From NCBI RefSeq assembly GCF_900176465.1, contig NZ_FWXR01000001.1:248001-312000 (forward strand): a stretch of DNA of 64,000 nucleotides, in the 5' to 3' direction. Origin of the DNA: Fulvimarina manganoxydans (GTDB lineage Bacteria > Pseudomonadota > Alphaproteobacteria > Rhizobiales > Rhizobiaceae). Positions 37,110 through 45,832 of the stretch are shown here, piece by piece (position 1 is the first letter of the stretch; every line of letters starts with the position of its first letter). The notes beneath the pieces were generated by a model. It did not search any database and was not told the origin of the DNA. It saw only the letters and a list, made by a program, of their open reading frames with translations. Made by a program: the position numbers and the translations under genes.

Positions 37110-38666
37110 CTATCCCTTGCTCACATCCTTCAGGATCAGAAGGAAGCTCGGCTCGAGCGAGAAGTTCTGCACCTCGGCGCGGGCGACCGCATTCTGCTTC
37201 CAATTGGCGACGAAGGCCCAGGGCGCGTCGTCATGGACGATCTTCTGCACCTCATTATAGAGGCGCCCGCGTTCGGCCTGATCGGTCGTCCGGCGGGCCT
37301 CGTCGAGAAGCTTGTCCACCTCTGGATTGGAGTAATAGCCGGAGTTGAAGCCACCTTCCGAGGGCATCGCATCGCTGCGCAGCGCGAGGAAGGGCAGGGT
37401 GTCCGGGTCATTGGTCATCCAGGCCATCTCGGCCATGTCCGCCTTGCCTTCGAGGCCCGGATTCACATTCGACAGGAAGGTGTTCCACTCATAGGTCTCG
37501 ATCTTGGCGTTGAGGCCGACTTTCGCGAGATCGGCCTGAATGGCGGTTGCCATCGCCACCGGATCGAGCATGCCAGAGCCGCCCTCGGTGACGTAGAAGG
37601 TGAGGTCCGCCCCTTCCGCGCCCGCTTCCTTGATCAGCTCGCGCGCCTTGTCGGGATCGTAAGGATAGGGCTCGACCGAGCCGTCATTGGCCCAGGCGAA
37701 AGCTGGCGGAATCGGGCCGGCCGCGATGTCGGCGGTGCCCTGCAGGACGTTTTCAGTCAGTGCCTTCTTGTCGATAGCGTAATTGACCGCCTGGCGCACA
37801 CGCTTGTCGGCGAAGGGGCCGTTCTTGGTGTTGAGGATGAGGAACCACAAATGCGGGCCCGCCTCCTCATAGACCTTGAAGCTCGGATCGTCGCGGAAGG
37901 TCTGAAGGCTGTCCGGCGGGACCTCGACCATGACGTCGAGACCGCCCGACAGCATCTCGGCCACGCGCGTATTGGCGTCCGTCACGGGACGGAAGACGAT
38001 GGCTTCGAGGGGCGGCGCGCCCTCCCAGAAATCGTCGTTGCGGGTGACGACGACGCGCTGATTGGCCTCCCACTCCTCGAATTCGAAGGCCCCGGTGCCG
38101 ACCGGGTGGCGGCCGAAGTCCTGGCCATATTCCTTCACAGCCTCCGGCGAGACGATCAGGCCCGTTGGATAAGCAAGATTGGAGAGGAAGGGCGCAAACG
38201 GCTCCTTCAGCTTGAATTCGACCGTGTGCTCGTCCTTGGCTGTCACCGTATCGACCTGGGAGAAGAAGAAGGCGAGGGGGAAGGGCCCTGTGTCGTGATA
38301 GGGATGATCCTCCTTCAGCATGCGCTCGAAGGTGAACACGACCGCATCGGCATTGAAGGGCGTGCCGTCCTGGAAGGTCACGTCGTCACGCAGATTGAAG
38401 GTGTAGAGCGTGCCGTCCTCCGAGATCGTCCAGTCGGTGGCGAGCGCCGGCTCCACTTCCAAAGTGCCCTTCTTGAAGCGCACCAGCCCGTCATAGAGAT
38501 TGACCACGATCCGAAAATCGTTGCTCGCCGTCACCGCTTGCGGATCGAGGGATTTTGGCTCGGCGATCTGTCCGACGAGAAGAACGCCGGGCGGCGTCTG
38601 CGCACCGGCTGCGCCGGAAAATAGGATGGCGAGGGCCGCGAAGGCGGCGGCGAAGAGTCGTCTCAT
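37110..38666 (-). CDS. ABC importer substrate-binding protein (SBP family 5)
   Basis: A 518-residue periplasmic binding protein of the DppA/OppA group. The signal peptide MRRLFAAAFAALAILFSGAAGA is followed by QIAEPKSLDPQAVTA, the start of the mature lobe. Family motifs such as LATDWTISEDGTLYTFNLRDDVTFQDGTPF and VRQAVNYAIDKKALTENVLQGTA are clear. The start at 38666 is chosen to begin at the signal peptide; the frame runs further upstream. It probably captures peptides for the permease-ATPase system downstream. Ligand not determinable from sequence. Confidence 0.94.
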   Translation of the reverse strand: MRRLFAAAFAALAILFSGAAGAQTPPGVLLVGQIAEPKSLDPQAVTASNDFRIVVNLYDGLVRFKKGTLEVEPALATDWTISEDGTLYTFNLRDDVTFQDGTPFNADAVVFTFERMLKEDHPYHDTGPFPLAFFFSQVDTVTAKDEHTVEFKLKEPFAPFLSNLAYPTGLIVSPEAVKEYGQDFGRHPVGTGAFEFEEWEANQRVVVTRNDDFWEGAPPLEAIVFRPVTDANTRVAEMLSGGLDVMVEVPPDSLQTFRDDPSFKVYEEAGPHLWFLILNTKNGPFADKRVRQAVNYAIDKKALTENVLQGTADIAAGPIPPAFAWANDGSVEPYPYDPDKARELIKEAGAEGADLTFYVTEGGSGMLDPVAMATAIQADLAKVGLNAKIETYEWNTFLSNVNPGLEGKADMAEMAWMTNDPDTLPFLALRSDAMPSEGGFNSGYYSNPEVDKLLDEARRTTDQAERGRLYNEVQKIVHDDAPWAFVANWKQNAVARAEVQNFSLEPSFLLILKDVSKG

Positions 38667-39098
38667 GAGGGCTCCTCTGGATGAATGCGGCTCGATCGTC
38701 GCTCGATCGGATAGATAGGCCCATGCGCGGCAGGGCAACCCGCATCGTGATGCATGAAGGCGGCGCAAGCGGCGCGGCAGAGTATGGGCATGATTCTATC
38801 GACCGAGGGTCGGTCCGTCGACCTTACGGTCCCTTGGGCAGGGTGGGATAAAACCCAGCGCTCTTCCATAAGTCCCGCCGATCGCAGGAATTTCGGCGCT
38901 CGTCCATTCATCAATCAAGTTGATTTTTAGTTTTGCCAGGGTCGAACGAAGAACTTGGCGGCGAGCGCTCTGGTCTAACCGATTTTAATGGTGGTCTCGC
39001 CTTCTCAATGGCTGGACGCAGGATCAGGAGACCGGCAAAAGACCTCCCAGCGGGGCATTGTCCCCGGCATCTTTGGCCGCTTTGAAGGAAAGTGCTTC
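38667..39098. promoter_or_regulatory. Divergent control region of the binding-protein and aldolase genes
   Basis: 432 bases between oppositely oriented genes. It must carry both promoters. Several short repeats are visible (for example CGACCGAGGGTCGG near 38810) and a small GGGG-CATTGT-CCCC stem about 40 bases before the aldolase start. An AT-rich patch lies at 38915-38935. No small gene was recognised. Confidence 0.45.
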
Positions 39099-40010
39099 AT
39101 GCTGAGAACGGAAACCGTCCGCAATATTCTCTCCTGGTACGAAGGCGAGACACCAGGATTGAAGGCGAACCTCTCCCGGCTCCTGATGCATGGCCGGCTT
39201 GCCGGCACGGGCCGCCTTGTCATTCTGCCGGTCGATCAGGGCTTCGAACATGGGCCGGCGCGCTCCTTCGCACCCAATCCCGTCGCCTACGACCCCCATT
39301 ATCTCTATGAGCTCGCCATCGAATCGGGCGTTTCCGGTTATGCGGCCCCCCTCGGCCTTCTGGAGCAGGGCGCGGACACCTTTGCCGGCGAAGTGCCGCT
39401 CATTCTGAAGCTCAATTCCGGAAATTCGCTGGTGTCCGGCAATGACCAGGCCCTGACGGGAACGGTGGAGGACGCCATGCGGCTCGGCTGCGTCGGCATC
39501 GGCTTCACCATCTATCCGGGCGCCGAATACTCCTATGAAATGATCGAGGAGCTGCGCGAGCTGAGCCACAAGGCCAAGTCCTGCGGCCTGATCTCGGTGG
39601 TCTGGTCCTATCCGCGCGGCGGCAAGGTCACCAAGGAAGGCGAGACCGGCCTCGACATCATCGCCTATGCAGCGCATATGGCCGCGCTTCTCGGCGCCAC
39701 CATCATCAAGGTGAAGCTGCCCTCCGGCCATATCGATCTCGACGCGGCGAAGTCGACCTACGAGAAATATCCGATCGACCTCAACGATGCGGCGGCGCGC
39801 GTGAAGCACATCATGCAGGCCTCCTTCAATGGCAAGCGCATCGTCGTCTTCTCGGGCGGCGCGGCGAAGAACACGTCCGAGCTTCTCGAAGAAGTGCGCG
39901 CCATCCGCGATGGCGGCGGCAACGGCTCGATCATCGGCCGCAACTCCTTCCAGCGCTCCAAGGAAGAGGCGCTCAAGCTTCTGTCCGACGTGATGGACGT
40001 CTACGCCTGA
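39099..40010 (+). CDS. fbaB: Class I fructose-bisphosphate aldolase (DhnA/FbaB type)
   Basis: Cytoplasmic glycolytic/gluconeogenic aldolase that uses a Schiff-base lysine rather than zinc. A 303-residue protein of the archaeal-type class I family. VILPVDQGFEHGPARSF and the Schiff-base Lys in ATIIKVKLPSG (Lys204) are visible, and IVVFSGGAAKNTSELL binds phosphate. The ATG at 39099 gives MLRTETVRNILSW, typical for rhizobial members; an upstream extension to 38988 is not conserved-looking. A GAAGGAA site lies upstream. It is the only aldolase seen in the window. Confidence 0.95.
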   Translation: MLRTETVRNILSWYEGETPGLKANLSRLLMHGRLAGTGRLVILPVDQGFEHGPARSFAPNPVAYDPHYLYELAIESGVSGYAAPLGLLEQGADTFAGEVPLILKLNSGNSLVSGNDQALTGTVEDAMRLGCVGIGFTIYPGAEYSYEMIEELRELSHKAKSCGLISVVWSYPRGGKVTKEGETGLDIIAYAAHMAALLGATIIKVKLPSGHIDLDAAKSTYEKYPIDLNDAAARVKHIMQASFNGKRIVVFSGGAAKNTSELLEEVRAIRDGGGNGSIIGRNSFQRSKEEALKLLSDVMDVYA

Positions 40011-40182
40011 GTACAGCCGGGCGAGGGTGGATCGCTTCCGCTCTCGACTTTGGGAAATTTTCGAGGCCCTGCGCTTTTGCCGGCGCGGGGCCTATAATGC
40101 GTCAATGAGCGATCAAACCCGCATAGGGGCGCAACGATTTGTGACGGCTGGTGCCAAGTGCCCCTCTGACTGGGCCTGTCTG

Positions 40183-40629
40183 ATGAGGCCTTTATGGATC
40201 GCGCTCGTCCTGCTGGTCATTCCGATCTCGGCCCGGGCTGCCGAGCTCCTGATGTTCGAGCAGGATGGCTGCCCTTTCTGCCGAAAATTCGACGAAGAAA
40301 TCGCGCCCGATTATCCGCGAAGCGAGGCCGGGCAGGCGGCGCCGCTGAGGCGCGTCAATATCTTCGAGGATCGCCGCGGCGGCTATGACGATCTGATGCC
40401 GGCCGTCTTCACGCCGACCTTCGTTCTCGTCGACGATGAAGGCCGCGAGGTGGGGCGGCTCGAGGGTTATCCGGGGCGCCGATATTTCTATCCCGAGATC
40501 GAGCCCATGATCAAAAGGCTCCGCCGGGCGCCTGAAACCTCCGCGACCGAGGAGTCAGGCGAAGACGCCAAAATCGCCGATTCTCCAAACGCAAACGGCG
40601 CGGGACGATCGCCCGCGCCGATGAAATGA
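40183..40629 (+). CDS. Exported thioredoxin-fold protein (SoxW/transcriptional-regulator-like)
   Basis: A 148-residue protein with a signal peptide (MRPLWIALVLLVIPISARA) and a thioredoxin-like fold. The redox motif is CPFC (Cys30, Cys33) in FEQDGCPFCRKFDEEI, followed by VFTPTFVLVDDEGREVGRLEGYPG with the cis-proline (TPT). It is a likely periplasmic thiol reductase or oxidase, possibly serving cytochrome c maturation, since a cytochrome c gene is convergent 17 bases away; this is inference. The start at 40183 begins the signal peptide. The C-terminal tail is polar and low-complexity and overlaps a terminator for the opposite gene. Confidence 0.82.
   Translation: MRPLWIALVLLVIPISARAAELLMFEQDGCPFCRKFDEEIAPDYPRSEAGQAAPLRRVNIFEDRRGGYDDLMPAVFTPTFVLVDDEGREVGRLEGYPGRRYFYPEIEPMIKRLRRAPETSATEESGEDAKIADSPNANGAGRSPAPMK
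40596..40620 (-). terminator. Terminator for the cytochrome c gene, inside the 3' end of the thioredoxin-fold gene
   Basis: CGGCGCGGG (40596-40604) pairs perfectly with CCCGCGCCG (40612-40620) around a 7-base loop. On the minus strand it is followed by TTTGCGTTTGG. It lies 26 bases after the cytochrome stop. Confidence 0.6.
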
Positions 40630-40645
40630 CGTCGCAGAGGGCTTC

Positions 40646-41050
40646 TTACTGAGCCTGCGTGCCGTCTTCGTTGAACGTCTTCAGATAAGCGATGACGTTC
40701 TTCAGGTCCTCTTCCTTCTTGAGGCCGGGGAACGCCATCTTCGTGCCCTTTACCGTCCCGCGCGGGTCGGAGAGCCAAGTGGTCATCAGCTCGTCGTTCC
40801 ATTCCGGCTTGTCGGCGGCCCACTCTTGGAAGGCATTCGAGAAGCTATAGCCCTCGACCTCGCCCGGCTTCTCGCCGAACACGCCGTTGAGCTCGGGTCC
40901 AATGCCGTTCTTGGCACCTTCGCCGACCTTATGGCAGGCCTTGCAGCGGTTGAAGACCTTCGCACCGGCATCAGCATCCTGAGCGAGAGCCGGAGCCGAA
41001 ACGGAGAGAGCCAAGCCGAGGCCGGCGGCGAAATAGGTCAGTTTACGCAT
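40646..41050 (-). CDS. Periplasmic class I cytochrome c (c2/c550-like)
   Basis: A 134-residue soluble electron carrier. The signal peptide ends at ALAQ (about 24). Heme c is attached at CKACH (Cys36, Cys39, His40), and the sixth ligand is Met105 in KGTKMAFPGL. The PELNGVFGEKPGEVEGYSFS loop is typical of the cytochrome c2/mitochondrial c group. It would pass electrons from the bc1 complex to the oxidase, for which heme A synthase is encoded at 6.3 kb. The ATG at 41050 has a GGGAGGA site. Upstream in-frame sequence is not a signal peptide, so the shorter start is chosen. Confidence 0.95.
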   Translation of the reverse strand: MRKLTYFAAGLGLALSVSAPALAQDADAGAKVFNRCKACHKVGEGAKNGIGPELNGVFGEKPGEVEGYSFSNAFQEWAADKPEWNDELMTTWLSDPRGTVKGTKMAFPGLKKEEDLKNVIAYLKTFNEDGTQAQ

Positions 41051-41369
41051 GATTCCTCCCGAGGAAGTTCGTTCATTGAACACGGCCGGGCCGGGCGGGC
41101 ACACCCACCAACGGCCCCGAACGGCGCCGAGCACACCATATGCGCGCTTCCCCAAGCTTTACAATCGTTCCAAGGAGTAAAGCCTGTTCGTTTCTCCGAT
41201 CGGGTAAAAAATCCCATCCGTTCCGGCGTACCCGATAGAACCTGCGATCTCCGCACCGCGGCTTCGCCACGACTGGCGAATCCTATGCCGCCAAGAGCGG
41301 CGCAGGACGCCTTTCGCGGCATTTTGCCCTTCGGGTTATCGGCGCCCTCAAAAAACGCGACTTCGACGC
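41051..41369. other. Gene-less stretch upstream of cytochrome c
   Basis: 319 bases between two minus-strand genes, the sugar kinase being downstream of nothing here. It carries the cytochrome c promoter. The part at about 41205-41290 is open in several frames and resembles the kind of intergenic tract often called as a small hypothetical gene; no support for a real protein or a tRNA was found. Confidence 0.5.
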
Positions 41370-42317
41370 TCAGAGATCCGCAAGACCAAGATCAGCCCGC
41401 CGCGGCAGATCGGCGCCGAGCCGCGAACAGGTAACGGCGGCGGCGCGAATCGCGAAGGCAAGGAGCGCGTCGAGGTCTGCGGCGCCAGCCGATTGCAGAC
41501 CATCACGCGACAGACGGCCATTTTCGATGAGCCAGGCGATCAACGCGGCTTGAAACGTGTCGCCGGCTCCAACCGTATCGACGACGGCGACCGACAGCCC
41601 CTCGGCCTCGGCGCGAAGGCCGTTCTTCAAGGCGGCAACCGCGCCATGCTCGCCGCGCGTCACGACGGCCGCTTCCGCGCCGAGATCGAGCCAATCGCTC
41701 AAGACTGCGTCGATCGCACGTCCTGGATAGAGCTGTTCGAGGTCCTCTTCGCTCGCCTTGACGAGAGTGGAAAGGGGAACGAGTTCGCGAACCTTGGCGC
41801 GCCAGAGATCGAGATCGGGCTCGATCGAGGCCCGGATATTGGGGTCGTAGGAAATGAAGCGACGGCCCGATTCCTGCTTTGCGAGCTTTGCAAGCGCCGA
41901 GGCGGTCGGCTCGGTCACCGTCGAATAGGAGGCGAGGTGAATGCCGAGAAGCTCGTCAGGGAAGCTTGCCGGCACTTCATCGGGCTCGATCGAGCGATCG
42001 GCCGTGCCCTCGATATAGAAGTCGTAGCTCGCCGAGCCGGCCTCGCTCAAAGAGACGATGGCGAGCGTCGTGTGCCGGTCGGTCGGGATCGCGAATTCCC
42101 GGCCAATCGCCTCTCGATCCATGAAGCCGGTGAGCCGCTTGCCGAAGATGTCGGAGGACAATTTGGTGAAGAAGGAGGATTGATGGCCGAGGCGGGCAAG
42201 ACCCAAGGCCACATTCAGCGGCGAGCCGCCGACGCGGCCCTTCAGTCCGATGGTCGCGACGTCGGTCTCCGGGTCGGCAAAGACATCGAACAGTGAATCG
42301 CCACAGGACAGATACAT
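41370..42317 (-). CDS. PfkB-family carbohydrate kinase (fructokinase-like)
   Basis: A 315-residue sugar kinase of the ribokinase/PfkB family. The N-terminal glycine pair is in LKGRVGGSPLNVALGLARLG, and the ATP site with catalytic Asp is VDTVGAGDTFQAALIAWL. A VKASEEDLEQLYPG segment links the halves. The overall pattern, including SYDPNIRASIEPD, is closest to fructokinases, but substrate choice in this family is hard to read from sequence. Single gene on the minus strand downstream of the carboxynorspermidine genes, with a 123-base gap, so co-transcription is possible but not evident. Confidence 0.9.
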   Translation of the reverse strand: MYLSCGDSLFDVFADPETDVATIGLKGRVGGSPLNVALGLARLGHQSSFFTKLSSDIFGKRLTGFMDREAIGREFAIPTDRHTTLAIVSLSEAGSASYDFYIEGTADRSIEPDEVPASFPDELLGIHLASYSTVTEPTASALAKLAKQESGRRFISYDPNIRASIEPDLDLWRAKVRELVPLSTLVKASEEDLEQLYPGRAIDAVLSDWLDLGAEAAVVTRGEHGAVAALKNGLRAEAEGLSVAVVDTVGAGDTFQAALIAWLIENGRLSRDGLQSAGAADLDALLAFAIRAAAVTCSRLGADLPRRADLGLADL

Positions 42318-42440
42318 GGCGGACGCTCCTCCTTCGGGCCGGTCGGGAGGTTTGCCGCTAGCAGGAAGTGCGCCTGAGGGAAAGGCGGAAGCGGCAGCGA
42401 CCCGCCGCTTCCGGTTCGTGTTCGAGCGTCGAGGGCCGGC

Positions 42441-43685
42441 TCAGGCGGCGAGATCGAGCGCCTGATCCTCGCCATTCACCTGGACCGATGTGGGCAGGCC
42501 GAGCTCCGCCAGAAGTCCCAAGAAGGGCTTCGGCGGCAGGTCTTCCACATTGACCATCTTCTTCACGTCCCAGGTGCCGTCGGCGATGAGGAGCGCGGCC
42601 GCGACCGGCGGCACGCCGGCGGTATAGGAAATGCCCTGGCTGCCGACCTCGCGATAGGCGTCCTCGTGATCGGCCACATTATAGATGAAGACCTCGCGGT
42701 CCTTGCCGTTCTTCTTGCCTTTCACGAGATCGCCGATGCAGGTCTTGCCCTTGTAATTCGGGGCGAGCGAGGCCGGGTTCGGCAGGCAGGCCTTCACCAC
42801 CTTCAGGGGTACGACCTCCTGGCCCTCGGCGGTCGTTACCGGCTGTTCGGAGAGAAGGCCGAGATTCTTCAAGACCGTGAAGACCTGGACATAGCGCTCG
42901 CCGAACCCCATCCAGAAGCGCACATCGGCTTGCGGGTAACGGGCCGAGAGCGAATGGATTTCGTCATGGCCGGTCATATAGGTCGGCCGCTTGCCCACCA
43001 CCGGCAGATCCCATTCGCGGGGCACCTCGAACATCTTGTTCGTCTGCCAAGCGCCGTTCTGCCAGGAATAGACGACGCCGGTGAACTCGCGGAAATTGAT
43101 CTCCGGGTCAAAATTTGTCGAGAACCATTTGCCGTGGTCGCCGGCATTGACGTCGACGATATCGATCGAGGTGATCTCGTCGAGATATTCGTCCTCGGCA
43201 AGCCGCGCATAGGCGTTGACGACGCCCGGATCGAAACCCGCGCCGAGGATCGCCGTGATGCCGGCCTTCTCCACCTCCTCTCGGCGTCGCCACTCGTAAT
43301 TGCCGTACCAGGGCGGCGTCTCGCAGATCTTCAAGGGATCTTCGTGGATCGCCGTGTCGATATAAGCAGCGCCAGTTCGGATGCAGGCCGAGAGCACCGA
43401 CATGTTCACGAAGGCCGAGCCGACATTGATGACGATCTCGGACCCCGTCTCTTCGATCAGACGGACCGTCGCATCGATGTCGAGGGCGTCGAGAGCGTGG
43501 GCCTTGAGAACGCCGTCGGTCTTCATGGCCTTCTTCTCATGAACCGAGGCGACGATCGCCTCGCATTTCTCCACCGTGCGCGAGGCGATATGGATGGCGC
43601 CGAAACGGTCGTTGTTGCGGGCGCATTTATGGGCGACCACCTGCGCGACGCCGCCGGCGCCGACGATGAGAACGTTCTTCTTCAT
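42441..43685 (-). CDS. Carboxynorspermidine synthase (saccharopine dehydrogenase family)
   Basis: NADPH-dependent enzyme that joins a diamine (diaminopropane or putrescine) with aspartate semialdehyde to give carboxynorspermidine or carboxyspermidine. A 414-residue protein starting MKKNVLIVGAGGVAQVVAHKCA, with the GxGGVA Rossmann motif. Further family landmarks are AYIDTAIHEDP and AILGAGFDPGVVNAYA. Context decides the function: nspC, the matching decarboxylase, lies 45 bases upstream on the same strand. The start at 43685 places the Rossmann motif at the N-terminus. This is the SAM-independent route to spermidine-like polyamines. Confidence 0.92.
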   Translation of the reverse strand: MKKNVLIVGAGGVAQVVAHKCARNNDRFGAIHIASRTVEKCEAIVASVHEKKAMKTDGVLKAHALDALDIDATVRLIEETGSEIVINVGSAFVNMSVLSACIRTGAAYIDTAIHEDPLKICETPPWYGNYEWRRREEVEKAGITAILGAGFDPGVVNAYARLAEDEYLDEITSIDIVDVNAGDHGKWFSTNFDPEINFREFTGVVYSWQNGAWQTNKMFEVPREWDLPVVGKRPTYMTGHDEIHSLSARYPQADVRFWMGFGERYVQVFTVLKNLGLLSEQPVTTAEGQEVVPLKVVKACLPNPASLAPNYKGKTCIGDLVKGKKNGKDREVFIYNVADHEDAYREVGSQGISYTAGVPPVAAALLIADGTWDVKKMVNVEDLPPKPFLGLLAELGLPTSVQVNGEDQALDLAA

Positions 43686-43730
43686 GGCGTGCATTCTCCC
43701 CAAAAGGACCCAGCTTTCGATCCAAGTGCC

Positions 43731-44834
43731 TTACGAGAGGCTGTTTTCGTAGTCGTCATAGGTGAATTGCCGCGCGACGCGGATGGTCCCGTCGCGTCGG
43801 CGGATGGCGATCGACGGCATGTTGACGCCGTTGAACCAGTTCTTCTTGACCATGGTGTAACCGGCCGCATCCTGAATGGAGATGCGATCGCCGATTTCCA
43901 AGGGCGTCTCGAAAGAGAATTCGCCGAAAACGTCGCCTGCGAGGCACGACTTGCCACAGACCATGATGCGGTGAGGGCCGGTGTTCGGCTCGATCTTGGC
44001 GCTCTCACGGTAGATGAGGAGGTCGAGCATATGGGCCTCGACCGACGAATCGACGACAACGAGATCCTTGCCGTTATGAAGCTTATCGAGAACGGTGACT
44101 TCCAGCGTCGTCGTCTTGGTGATCGCCGCCTCGCCGGGCTCCAGATAGACCTGGACGCCATAGGTCTCGGCAAAGGCCTTCAGCCGCGCCGCGAGCTTTT
44201 CCAGCGGATAGTCCTTGCCGGTGAAATGGATGCCGCCGCCGAGGCTCACCCACTCGACCTTGTGGAAGAGATCGCCGAACCGAGCCTCGACCTTCGCCAA
44301 CAGATCGTCGAAAAGGGCGAAATCGCCGTTCTCGCAATTGTTGTGGACCATGAAGCCGCTGATCTTGTCGATCACCGTCTCGACCCGCGCCGGATCGTGC
44401 TCGCCGAGCCGCGAGAAGGGCCGCGCCGGATCGGCAAGATCGAATTCGGAAGACGAGACACCCGGATTGAGCCTGAGGCCACGGACGATGTTGGCGCTTT
44501 GGGCCTCGAAGCGGGTCAGCTGAGAGATCGAGTTGAAGATGATCTTGTCGGCATGACCGACGACATCTTCGATTTCGTCGTCGGAATAGGCGACCGAATA
44601 AGCATGGGTTTCGCCGCCAAAGCGCGTCTGGCCGAGCCGAACCTCATTGAGCGAGGACGAGGTCGTGCCGTCCATATGCTCGCGCATCAGATCGAAAACG
44701 CCCCAGCTTGCAAAGCATTTCAACGCAAGCAGCAGCTTGGCGCCAGACAATTCGCGCAGGCGGTCGATGACGCGCAGATTGTCCGCCAGGCGCGCTTCGT
44801 CGATGAGATAATAAGGCGTCTTCAATTCGGACAT
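43731..44834 (-). CDS. nspC: Carboxynorspermidine decarboxylase
   Basis: PLP enzyme of the alanine racemase fold (fold type III) that decarboxylates carboxynorspermidine or carboxyspermidine. 367 residues. It begins MSELKTPYYLIDEARLADNL, and the PLP lysine is Lys39 in LLALKCFA. HNNCENGDF, the WVSLGGGIHFTGKDYP segment and VCGKSCLAGDVFGEF near the dimer active site are present. The ATG at 44834 is favoured by the family N-terminus. It forms a two-gene unit with the dehydrogenase and completes the aspartate-semialdehyde polyamine pathway common in alphaproteobacteria. Confidence 0.96.
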   Translation of the reverse strand: MSELKTPYYLIDEARLADNLRVIDRLRELSGAKLLLALKCFASWGVFDLMREHMDGTTSSSLNEVRLGQTRFGGETHAYSVAYSDDEIEDVVGHADKIIFNSISQLTRFEAQSANIVRGLRLNPGVSSSEFDLADPARPFSRLGEHDPARVETVIDKISGFMVHNNCENGDFALFDDLLAKVEARFGDLFHKVEWVSLGGGIHFTGKDYPLEKLAARLKAFAETYGVQVYLEPGEAAITKTTTLEVTVLDKLHNGKDLVVVDSSVEAHMLDLLIYRESAKIEPNTGPHRIMVCGKSCLAGDVFGEFSFETPLEIGDRISIQDAAGYTMVKKNWFNGVNMPSIAIRRRDGTIRVARQFTYDDYENSLS

Positions 44835-44983
44835 GGTTGAGGCCTTCTTCCGCAACAGGCAGCCGGCTCGCAAAAATCGATCCGGCGGGAAGGGTCTTGA
44901 GATTTCGCCGGGGGTTTAGGCAAGCTGGCTTCCGGGCGCAAGTCGCCGGGTGGGACCGTTTGGAAATCAAGAAAGGCTTGCCG

Positions 44984-45763
44984 TTAGCCAACCGTCCCGA
45001 AGGCCGGAACCTTCAGTTTAAGGTCGAAGGGATCGAAGCCCGCGACGAGACCGAGAATATTGATCTCGAAGCCGACATCGCGCCCGACCGCGAGCCCCGC
45101 ATAGCCCCAGAACGAGAGGCGCAATTCGCCGCGCTCCGTGTCGAGGGCGAATAGAGAGCCGTCGACCGGATAATCGCGCCCGACCGCCGCCGGCGGCAGA
45201 AACGCGCCGAGGCCCGGAACCCTGCGCATGACATAGGCGACGAAGCTATTGGAATTTGGCCCGGGAAAGATCTGGTAGTCGCCGCGATGGGAATAGGGAT
45301 AGGCGGCGATCGCCGCTTTCACGCGCGGGATGAGCGTCTCGGCTGCCTCTCCGTGGAATTCGGCGACCACATAGGGCTCGTTGGAATACCAGCGGGCATC
45401 GGGCGCCCAATTGTTCGTCTTGATCGGCTCGCCCCAACCGGCCTTGTCGAAACGCTCGTATGACTGTCGACCGGCTTCCTTCATCACGATCCACGAATGC
45501 TCCGACACCGCGCCTTTCAGGCCGCCGGTTCGGGCCGCCAGAATATAGAGAGCCGGCTCCCTCAACTCGCTTGCCGGCGGAAGAAGATGGGCCGAAGTCC
45601 AGTCCGCCGCGCGCCAGGATCGCGGATGGTCGCCCACCAGCCAAAGCCCGGCGGACACAGCCGCCGGCAGCACGAAGACGAGGAGGAAGGCGACGAAGAC
45701 GAAGCGAAGCATTCTCATGAAGCGTTTCAAAGACCCTCTCAGCGCACTGGAAGCGGCGGTCAT
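44984..45763 (-). CDS. DUF3750 membrane-anchored protein
   Basis: A 259-residue protein with an N-terminal transmembrane anchor (about 19-44, MLRFVFVAFLLVFVLPAAVSAGLWLVG) and a periplasmic domain. The domain contains HSWIVMKEAGRQSYERFDKAGWG, SNSFVAYVMRRVPGLGAFLPP and a closing LRLSFWGYAGLAVGRD, which matches the uncharacterised DUF3750 family. The HSW and NSF(V) segments recall papain-like NlpC-type folds but no complete catalytic set is evident. It stands alone, divergent from the asparaginase gene. Role unknown. Confidence 0.82.
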   Translation of the reverse strand: MTAASSALRGSLKRFMRMLRFVFVAFLLVFVLPAAVSAGLWLVGDHPRSWRAADWTSAHLLPPASELREPALYILAARTGGLKGAVSEHSWIVMKEAGRQSYERFDKAGWGEPIKTNNWAPDARWYSNEPYVVAEFHGEAAETLIPRVKAAIAAYPYSHRGDYQIFPGPNSNSFVAYVMRRVPGLGAFLPPAAVGRDYPVDGSLFALDTERGELRLSFWGYAGLAVGRDVGFEINILGLVAGFDPFDLKLKVPAFGTVG

Positions 45764-45832
45764 GGCTTGGTAGAGGAGCGCGCCGGAGCGCGTCGCCCGG
45801 CAGTATCCGGGTTCTTAAGGAGTCGCGCGGCC

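Noticed and set aside
41038-41322. A small open frame upstream of cytochrome c on the minus strand, and its mirror on the plus strand
   Set aside because: Frames cover the promoter region and read like typical spurious small ORFs; no tRNA cloverleaf could be built there.
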